From assembly GCA_023266435.1 (NCBI GenBank), contig JAHFQF010000152.1, positions 1 through 5,932 of the forward strand: a DNA stretch of 5,932 nucleotides, written 5' to 3'. The notes beneath the pieces are model-generated. The model saw only the letters and a program-made list of their open reading frames with translations. It searched no databases and had not been told where the DNA came from. The translations under genes were made by a program, and so were the position numbers. Each line of letters opens with the position of its first letter. Position 1 is the first letter of the stretch. The stretch comes from Legionellales bacterium. GTDB taxonomy: Bacteria; Pseudomonadota; Gammaproteobacteria; Berkiellales; Berkiellaceae. Positions 1 through 4,708 of this stretch are shown one piece after another.

Positions 1-238
1 TGAATCTGACATTGGCCCTTGTCAAAAAAAAATCAGTGATATTCTTGAACTAGTTGGACAGATAAGCAGCGTGAATACCGACCACGTAGAGCCTATGGCT
101 CACCCTATCCACGGGATGGTCCAACGTGTAAGAGCCGATGAGGTGACCGCCCCCAATGAGCGCGAAGCCTACCAATCGATCGCGCCTTTAACAGAGGCTG
201 GATTGTATTTAGTGCCCCAAGTCATTGATCACGAATAG
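1..238 (+). CDS. gatC: Asp/Glu-tRNA amidotransferase subunit C, 5' partial
   Basis: GatC is the small subunit of the GatCAB amidotransferase, which converts misacylated Glu-tRNA(Gln) and/or Asp-tRNA(Asn) to Gln-tRNA(Gln)/Asn-tRNA(Asn) in the cytoplasm. In the family it wraps around the GatA-GatB interface as a stabilising belt. The gene enters from the left edge: the readable frame begins at base 2, gives 78 residues and ends at TAG 236-238. Recognisable features are the helix ISDILELVGQI, the hallmark VEPMAHP, then VRADEV and the C-terminal block APLTEAGLYLVPQVI, all in the usual GatC order. The family is usually about 95 residues, so roughly the first 17 (start codon and first helix) lie outside the window. 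A run of nine A (24-32) sits in frame as CAA-AAA-AAA-A. gatA follows after 23 nt and gatB after that, the usual operon order. Identification is firm despite the truncation. Confidence 0.93.
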   Translation, partial: ESDIGPCQKKISDILELVGQISSVNTDHVEPMAHPIHGMVQRVRADEVTAPNEREAYQSIAPLTEAGLYLVPQVIDHE

Positions 239-248
239 TCAACGTTAC

Positions 249-253
249 GGAGA
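249..253 (+). promoter_or_regulatory. Ribosome binding site of gatA
   Basis: GGAGA lies about 8-9 nt upstream of the ATG at 262, in the short gatC-gatA gap. It supports the chosen gatA start. No promoter-like sequence is evident in the 23-nt gap, so gatA is expected to be cotranscribed with gatC. Confidence 0.7.
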
Positions 254-261
254 AAGCAGTC

Positions 262-1713
262 ATGCATCATAACACGATCAGCGAAATTGCTGACGATTTA
301 GCGAAAAAACGCTACAGTTGCCTGGAGTTAGCCGAACATTTTTTAAACCGTATCGCGCAACATGATAAAACTTTGAACGCCTTCATCACGGTTACCCGGG
401 ATCAGGCCTTGGCCGAAGCTAAGCTTGCCGATCAATTGCGGCATACCAACAAAGCTAGCCGTTTTACAGGTATTCCTATTGCACATAAAGACATTTTCTG
501 TACCCAAGGGATACGAACTTCTTGTGCCTCAAAAATGTTAGATAACTTCATTTCTCCCTACAATGCCACTGTAGTAGAAAAAATGAAACAACAGGGTTTT
601 ATTGTTTTAGGTAAAACCAATATGGATGAGTTCGCCATGGGTTCCTCCAATGAGACCAGTTACTATGGCCCTTGTAAAAATCCCTGGGATACTAGTTTAG
701 TGCCCGGAGGCTCTTCCGGTGGCTCCGCAATCGCCGTGGCTGCTCGCTTAGCACCTGGTGCGACTGGCACAGACACTGGCGGTTCGATTCGCCAACCTGC
801 TGCCTTATGCGGCATCACAGGTCTCAAACCTACTTATGGCCGCGTGTCACGTTACGGTATGATTGCCTTTGCATCCAGCCTAGATCAAGGTGGTCCGATG
901 GCACAATCTGCTGAAGACTGCGCCTTATTGTTAGAAGCCATGGCAGGCTTTGATCCACGTGACTCAACCAGTTTTGATCAAACAGTGCCTGCTTACAGTC
1001 AGCTCATCAAAGAGCCTCTCCAGCGTTTGAAAGTGGGGCTCCCTAAAGAGTATTTCGACAATCTCTCGCCCGAGATGGAAAAAATATTACTCAATGTGAT
1101 TGAGGTGTTGAAATCATCCGGTGCCGAAGTGATTGAAGTGTCTTTGCCTAGCCTGCCACTGAGTGTACCAGTGTATTATGTGGTTGCGTCTGCAGAATGC
1201 TCTTCTAACCTCTCACGCTATGATGGAGTGAGATATGGCTATCGTTGTGAAGCGCCGCAAGATTTGATGGATTTATACGTCCGCTCACGTACAGAAGGTT
1301 TTGGTACTGAAGTCAAACGTCGCATCATGTTAGGTACTTATACTTTGTCCGCTGGGTATTTTGATGCGTACTACATTAAAGCCCAGAAAGTGCGCCAATT
1401 GATTGCGCAAGATTTTGCAAAAGCCTTTGAGCAAGTGGATGTGATTTTAGGACCCACTGTGCCTGCCCCTGCTTTTAAATTGGGTGAAAAATCTTCCGAT
1501 CCAGTACAGATGTATTTGAATGACATCTATACCATTGCAGCCAATATGGCCGGTCTACCTGCATTGAGCATGCCTTGTGGATATATTCAAGGCTTACCAG
1601 TCGGTGCACAATTGATTGGTCCGCTTTATCGAGAGGACAAGATTCTGCAAGTTGCACATCACTATCAACAACAAACGGACTGGCACCGCCATCTGCCAAA
1701 GGGGGTTCAATAA
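262..1713 (+). CDS. gatA: Asp/Glu-tRNA amidotransferase subunit A (amidase)
   Basis: GatA is the glutaminase subunit of GatCAB. It hydrolyses glutamine and sends the ammonia through a channel to GatB, which amidates the tRNA-bound Glu or Asp. The 483-residue protein has the normal family length (about 485) and belongs to the amidase-signature family. The Ser-cisSer-Lys catalytic triad is visible: Lys76 in IPIAHKDIF, cis-Ser151 in the Gly/Ser-rich GGSSGGS (149-155) and Ser175 in DTGGSIRQPA. The spacing between these (75 and 24 residues) equals that of the well-studied Staphylococcus aureus enzyme. GLKPTYGRVSRYG (187-199) and GPTVPAPAF near the C-terminus are further family blocks. The start is supported by GGAGA at 249-253, and the N-terminus aligns with typical GatA (short helix, then LELAEHFLNRI). 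The stop lies 2 nt before gatB. No sign of damage; function is essentially certain, while the balance of tRNA(Gln) versus tRNA(Asn) use cannot be told from here. Confidence 0.98.
   Translation: MHHNTISEIADDLAKKRYSCLELAEHFLNRIAQHDKTLNAFITVTRDQALAEAKLADQLRHTNKASRFTGIPIAHKDIFCTQGIRTSCASKMLDNFISPYNATVVEKMKQQGFIVLGKTNMDEFAMGSSNETSYYGPCKNPWDTSLVPGGSSGGSAIAVAARLAPGATGTDTGGSIRQPAALCGITGLKPTYGRVSRYGMIAFASSLDQGGPMAQSAEDCALLLEAMAGFDPRDSTSFDQTVPAYSQLIKEPLQRLKVGLPKEYFDNLSPEMEKILLNVIEVLKSSGAEVIEVSLPSLPLSVPVYYVVASAECSSNLSRYDGVRYGYRCEAPQDLMDLYVRSRTEGFGTEVKRRIMLGTYTLSAGYFDAYYIKAQKVRQLIAQDFAKAFEQVDVILGPTVPAPAFKLGEKSSDPVQMYLNDIYTIAANMAGLPALSMPCGYIQGLPVGAQLIGPLYREDKILQVAHHYQQQTDWHRHLPKGVQ
1698..1705 (+). promoter_or_regulatory. 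Ribosome binding site of gatB, inside the gatA 3' end
   Basis: AAAGGGGG, in the last codons of gatA, ends 10 nt before the ATG at 1716. It decides the gatB start: the reading frame is open further upstream to an ATG at 1575, but that would overlap gatA by about 140 nt and add 47 residues unlike any GatB. Confidence 0.65.
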
Positions 1714-1715
1714 TC

Positions 1716-3155
1716 ATGCAATGGGAATCCGTTATCGGACTAGAAGTCCATGCACAGTTAGCAACCCACTCTAAAATCTTCTCAGGTGCTTCTACGCAAT
1801 ATGGTGCGCCACCCAATACGCAAGCCTGTAACATTGATTTAGGGATGCCCGGAGTATTACCTGTATTAAATGAGCAAGCTGTGCGTATGGCTATACAATT
1901 TGGCCTGTCGACCAATAGTACAATTGCACCACGCTCTGTCTTTGCACGTAAAAATTATTTTTACCCGGATTTACCCAAAGGCTATCAAATTAGCCAATTT
2001 GATTTGCCGGTAGTCCATGATGGGTATTTAGATATTTATCTACCAGATGGAAAAATGAAGCGCATTACTTTGATTCGGGCGCACTTGGAAGAAGATGCAG
2101 GAAAATCGCTACATGAAGACTTTCAAGGATTTACTGGTATCGATCTCAATCGCGCAGGCACACCTCTCTTAGAGGTGGTCTCTGCACCCGATTTGCGTTC
2201 CTCAGAAGAAGCTGTGTGTTATTTAAAAGCATTGCATGCCTTAGTGCGCTACATTGAGATCTGCGATGGCAATATGCAAGAGGGCTCTTTCCGTTGTGAT
2301 GCTAACGTTTCTGTTCGTCCCGTAGGCGTAGAAAAATTAGGAACACGTTGCGAAATCAAAAACGTGAATTCATTTAAGTTTGTTGAAAAAGCCATTGACT
2401 ATGAAATTCAAAGACAGATTGCAGTCTTAGAAAGCGGTGGTGTCATTGAGCAGCAAACACGTTTGTATGATAGCCAAAAAAATGAAACACGCCCTATGCG
2501 TAGTAAAGAGGAAGCCAACGATTATCGGTATTTCCCCGATCCAGATTTGCTACCTCTGGTGATTACACAAGATACCATTGATAAAATTCGCAAAGCGCTG
2601 CCAGAGCTACCTAATGATAAGCGTGAGCGTTTTCAAAGTCAGTACCAACTCAGTGAATACGATGCCGCAGTACTGACTGCTAGCAGGGAGTTGGGAGACT
2701 ATTTTGAAAATACGCTGAAGCACAGTGGCAACTGCCAGCCTAAGATCGCAGCCAATTGGATTAGCAGTGAACTATTGGGAGCCTTAAATAAAGCCGTGCT
2801 AGACATTACTGAAAGCCCCATTAGTCCTGAAAAGCTCGGTGGTCTACTCAATCGCATTGCCGACAACACCATCTCCGGAAAGATTGCGAAGCAAATCTTT
2901 GAGGCACTGTGGGAAGGAGCTGCCAGCGCCGATGCTGTCATCGAATCACAAGGTTTGAAACAAATTACCAATACGGATGAAATTGTAAAAATCATTGATG
3001 ACACGCTTGCCAAATATCCAGACCAACTCGCAGAATACCGACAAGGTAAAGATCGCATGTTTGGATTTTTTGTAGGACAGGTGATGCAAGCCACTAAAGG
3101 CAAAGCCAATCCACAACAAGTCAATGAATTGTTGAAAGACAGACTGAAATCTTAG
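1716..3155 (+). CDS. gatB: Asp/Glu-tRNA amidotransferase subunit B
   Basis: GatB is the tRNA-binding kinase/transamidase subunit of GatCAB. It activates the side-chain carboxylate of tRNA-bound Glu or Asp with ATP and amidates it with ammonia from GatA. From ATG 1716 the protein has 479 residues, the usual length. The N-terminal catalytic cradle (about 1-290) contains the start block VIGLEVHAQL (6-15), ARKNYFYPDLPKGYQISQ (77-94), RAHLEEDAGK (121-130), the GatB signature GIDLNRAGTPLLEVV (141-155), NMQEGSFRCDANVSV (186-200), RCEIKNVNS (211-219) and DYRYFPDPDLLPL (269-281). His12 and the Glu residues around 125 and 153 are at positions that bind metal in characterised homologues. The C-terminal part (about 330-479) is the helical linker and YqeY-like tRNA-binding tail, ending in the typical GQVMQATKGKANPQ. 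The gene starts 2 nt after gatA, consistent with translational coupling, and a hairpin terminator follows at once. The 1716 start is preferred over the ATG at 1575 on RBS and family length. Confidence 0.98.
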   Translation: MQWESVIGLEVHAQLATHSKIFSGASTQYGAPPNTQACNIDLGMPGVLPVLNEQAVRMAIQFGLSTNSTIAPRSVFARKNYFYPDLPKGYQISQFDLPVVHDGYLDIYLPDGKMKRITLIRAHLEEDAGKSLHEDFQGFTGIDLNRAGTPLLEVVSAPDLRSSEEAVCYLKALHALVRYIEICDGNMQEGSFRCDANVSVRPVGVEKLGTRCEIKNVNSFKFVEKAIDYEIQRQIAVLESGGVIEQQTRLYDSQKNETRPMRSKEEANDYRYFPDPDLLPLVITQDTIDKIRKALPELPNDKRERFQSQYQLSEYDAAVLTASRELGDYFENTLKHSGNCQPKIAANWISSELLGALNKAVLDITESPISPEKLGGLLNRIADNTISGKIAKQIFEALWEGAASADAVIESQGLKQITNTDEIVKIIDDTLAKYPDQLAEYRQGKDRMFGFFVGQVMQATKGKANPQQVNELLKDRLKS

Positions 3156-3189
3156 TTTATAAGGGCGAGGCAAGCTTCGCCCTTATAAA
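3156..3189. terminator. Hairpin between converging genes, probable bidirectional terminator
   Basis: TTTATAAGGGCGA (3156-3168) pairs perfectly over 13 bp with TCGCCCTTATAAA (3177-3189). The enclosed GGCAAGCT can add a G-C and a G-U pair and leave a CAAG tetraloop. The hairpin begins one base after the gatB stop and contains the stop codon (3183-3185) of the opposing membrane-protein gene. Position and strength argue for a shared terminator at the meeting point of two transcription units. Neither side has a classic run of U after the stem, so the A/T ends of the stem itself would have to serve; Rho help or a mere mRNA-stabilising role are alternatives. Confidence 0.7.
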
Positions 3190-4013
3190 GCTAAAGCTTC
3201 TTTGTGATATTGTCTGTCATTTTTTTCTAATTGAAAGGCTACTAAAATCCAGCTGATGCCAGCACTTACAAATTGCCATTTTTCAAAAGTAGGCATTAAC
3301 CCTAAGGTCAACCCCATTAAAATCAGCGCACCCAGTGCACTCAAGAGAGACATCGATACTTGTCCAAGTAAAAACCAACCAGTCATCGCCATAAAGCACC
3401 CTTCAAACCAAGGGGTATTTTGAAATAACAACGTGATTAGGCTCAACAGAAAAAGAATAGAGAGATATCCCACAGGCAACCATTTTTTACTGCTGCGTTG
3501 ATTTCTCTCAGGCACATGGCTATCCCAGTGCGAAAAAAAACTTAAACACAATACACTACCCATGACTTGACCACTTAAACGTGTCCAGTCAAATACTCCC
3601 TGTAATAAAAAATAGGGTGCCTGTTGTAATACGCCCACAAGCAACACCAAACTGGTAAACACCATCGTCTGGCGCCAAGCCAATAATGGTAAAAAAGGCC
3701 CAGTGCATTTTAAAAGTAACGTGACAATACCCCAGGCCATTAGGGGTTCGAGCATAACAGTATAGAGTGTCTCAAGTGACAGCGTATTTTGTATCAACAG
3801 ACAAACCAAACCGCCCACCGAAATAGGTATTAAACTAGCTTTTCCGCGTAAACTATACCAAACAATGGCCAGCCCTAAATAAAGATCCAGCCAAAAAGAC
3901 AATTGATACGTAAAATAGAGCCCCATCAGAGAGGCCATACATAAAAAACATTGTTCTACCAACAGGCGCCACTTATACTCCCACATAAGGCTTTTATTTA
4001 TTTGAAATCGCAT
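3183..4013 (-). CDS. Polytopic inner-membrane protein, possibly a stand-alone MASE1-like domain
   Basis: A 276-residue very hydrophobic protein on the minus strand, with about 8-10 predicted membrane segments by eye (roughly 17-37, 40-55, 61-75, 84-101, 115-130, 147-161, 180-197, 205-223, 225-241 and 247-260). The one long polar loop (about 162-178, rich in Arg/Lys/Ser) divides it. Short polar ends (RFQINKS at the N-terminus, EKNDRQYHKEALAL at the C-terminus) leave no room for a catalytic domain. The order of segments, with VWYSLRGKASLIPISVGGL (51-69), a Pro/Trp-rich middle and WTRLSGQVMGSVLCL (143-157), recalls the MASE1 membrane sensor domain found in front of GGDEF or kinase domains. This is a weak, remembered similarity, and no output domain follows. 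The assigned ATG (4011-4013) has only a poor Shine-Dalgarno; an ATG at 3984-3986 (residue 10) is possible and would loosen the contact with the divergent gene. The product is best called a membrane protein of unknown function. Confidence 0.8.
   Translation of the reverse strand: MRFQINKSLMWEYKWRLLVEQCFLCMASLMGLYFTYQLSFWLDLYLGLAIVWYSLRGKASLIPISVGGLVCLLIQNTLSLETLYTVMLEPLMAWGIVTLLLKCTGPFLPLLAWRQTMVFTSLVLLVGVLQQAPYFLLQGVFDWTRLSGQVMGSVLCLSFFSHWDSHVPERNQRSSKKWLPVGYLSILFLLSLITLLFQNTPWFEGCFMAMTGWFLLGQVSMSLLSALGALILMGLTLGLMPTFEKWQFVSAGISWILVAFQLEKNDRQYHKEALAL
3951..3979 (+). promoter_or_regulatory. Candidate promoter of the DOT1-like gene, inside the opposing gene
   Basis: TTGTTC (3951-3956, 3 of 6 to TTGACA) and TATACT (3974-3979, 5 of 6 to TATAAT) are separated by 17 bp. 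A start of transcription near 3986 would give a leader of about 27 nt before the TTG at 4013. The site lies within the 5' coding part of the minus-strand membrane protein. It is a pattern match only; the -35 box is weak. Confidence 0.35.
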
Positions 4014-4591
4014 TGGTGTTTACTCAATCCATTCAACGCATTGAAAATGCTTATGATAGTATACTAGCAAATCAAACCTCTGCGCATTTGTATGAGGGGT
4101 TATCGCTATATGGCGAGATTGACCTACGGTCTTTCGCTGATTTAATTCACTCAGTACCACTCTCTCACCAAGATGTCTTTGCCGATTTGGGATCGGGCCC
4201 AGGTAAACCTACACTGTATACGTTTTTAGCTACGCCAGTCCAGATAGCCCTTGGCTTCGAGTGGGATGCCGCACGCTGCGCATTTGCTGAGCAATTAAAA
4301 AATAATATCCTCAATAGCCTCGAGCAAACCACCTCTAGGCAATGTCTTTTTTTTCCACATAATATTTTGAAAACCGATCTCAGTAATGTTACTTGTGCAT
4401 ATTTTGATGCCACTGCTTTTCCAGTACCAGGAATTATCGCCATGAGTCAAATCTTAGATCGCTTACCAAAACTGCACACCATCCTATCTCTCAGGCCGCT
4501 GATTGGTTTAAAAAAATTTTCTCTACTACGTCGACAACGTGTTTTTTGTAGTTGGGATTGTCAGATGGCCTATCTCTACACCGCCAGATAA
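4013..4591 (+). CDS. DOT1-like SAM-dependent methyltransferase
   Basis: A 192-residue single-domain protein with the arrangement of the DOT1 (histone H3-K79 methyltransferase) class of Rossmann-fold methyltransferases. YGEI (33-36) matches the DOT1 D1/loop motif, followed by a helix with SFADLI (40-45). The SAM-binding motif I is VFADLGSGPGK (55-65), and ALGFEWDAARCAFAEQ (79-94) carries the acidic Glu83 expected to hold the SAM ribose. FDATAF (131-136) stands where eukaryotic DOT1 has the NNFAFG-type catalytic motif. The tail ILSLRPL (157-163) and CSWDCQMAYLY (179-189) fits bacterial DOT1-like proteins. There is no signal peptide or membrane segment, so it is cytoplasmic unless secreted by a specialised system. 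The start is TTG 4013 or GTG 4016, since the frame is closed by TAA at 3986-3988 and the first in-frame ATG is only at residue 144. No clear Shine-Dalgarno precedes it. The substrate is unknown; a non-histone bacterial target or a host protein are both open. The family call is good, the function is not established. Confidence 0.78.
   Translation: MVFTQSIQRIENAYDSILANQTSAHLYEGLSLYGEIDLRSFADLIHSVPLSHQDVFADLGSGPGKPTLYTFLATPVQIALGFEWDAARCAFAEQLKNNILNSLEQTTSRQCLFFPHNILKTDLSNVTCAYFDATAFPVPGIIAMSQILDRLPKLHTILSLRPLIGLKKFSLLRRQRVFCSWDCQMAYLYTAR
4058..4063 (-). promoter_or_regulatory. Candidate -10 box for the membrane-protein gene
   Basis: On the minus strand this reads TATACT (5 of 6 to TATAAT), and a start about 6-7 nt downstream would leave a leader of some 38 nt before the ATG at 4011-4013. 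The matching -35 position, 17 bp upstream, is poor (TGCGCA, 3 of 6). The box lies in a 10-bp perfect palindrome (4057-4066) inside the DOT1-like gene. It is a speculative assignment. Confidence 0.22.
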
Positions 4592-4652
4592 CGGAAATTG
4601 GCGATCTGTACTCTATTTACCGCCCGTCAGAAACGAGAAAGAACCGAGTTAA

Positions 4653-4682
4653 TTGACAGAGGGTAAAATTCTAACTTATAGT
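4653..4682 (+). promoter_or_regulatory. Sigma70-type promoter of the right-hand gene
   Basis: TTGACA (4653-4658, perfect -35 consensus) and TATAGT (4677-4682, 5 of 6 to the -10 consensus) are 18 bp apart, in the 117-nt noncoding gap after the DOT1-like gene. Transcription would begin near 4689 and give a leader of about 20 nt carrying the strong Shine-Dalgarno. The gap shows no convincing terminator hairpin for the upstream gene, so read-through from it is also possible. This is the strongest promoter match in the window. Confidence 0.72.
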
Positions 4683-4695
4683 GCTCTTCACATAT

Positions 4696-4702
4696 AGGAG
4701 GG
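4696..4702 (+). promoter_or_regulatory. Strong Shine-Dalgarno of the right-hand gene
   Basis: AGGAGGG lies 6 nt before the ATG at 4709, close to the ideal anti-16S complement and spacing. It fixes the start and suggests efficient translation, in contrast to the DOT1-like gene just upstream, which has no visible site. Confidence 0.85.
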
Positions 4703-4708
4703 TAGTCT

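Noticed and set aside
1575..1715. Extended gatB start at ATG 1575
   Set aside because: It would overlap gatA by about 140 nt and add 47 residues absent from GatB; ATG 1716 has an RBS and gives the normal N-terminus VIGLEVHAQL.
1475..1915. Minus-strand open frame of 146 codons across the gatA/gatB junction
   Set aside because: It lies antisense to two well-conserved genes, lacks a recognisable domain or RBS, and its residues follow the reverse of GatA/GatB codons.
2699..3124. Minus-strand open frame of 141 codons inside gatB
   Set aside because: It is antisense to the conserved GatB tail, with no RBS or domain; taken as a shadow.
2946..3173. Minus-strand frame of 75 codons spanning the gatB end and the hairpin
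   Set aside because: It is antisense to gatB, starts inside the terminator stem and has no family resemblance.
4165..4443. Minus-strand frame of 92 codons inside the DOT1-like gene
   Set aside because: It opposes the motif-bearing frame and shows no domain or translation signal.
4400..4591. Frameshift or truncation of the DOT1-like protein, given its short length
   Set aside because: The frame keeps the expected C-terminal motifs ILSLRPL and CSWD...YLY right up to the stop, so the domain appears complete.
4592..4652. Possible terminator after the DOT1-like gene (GGCG at 4602 region with CGCC near 4621)
   Set aside because: Only four pairs with a loop of about 17 nt and no U-tract; too weak to call.
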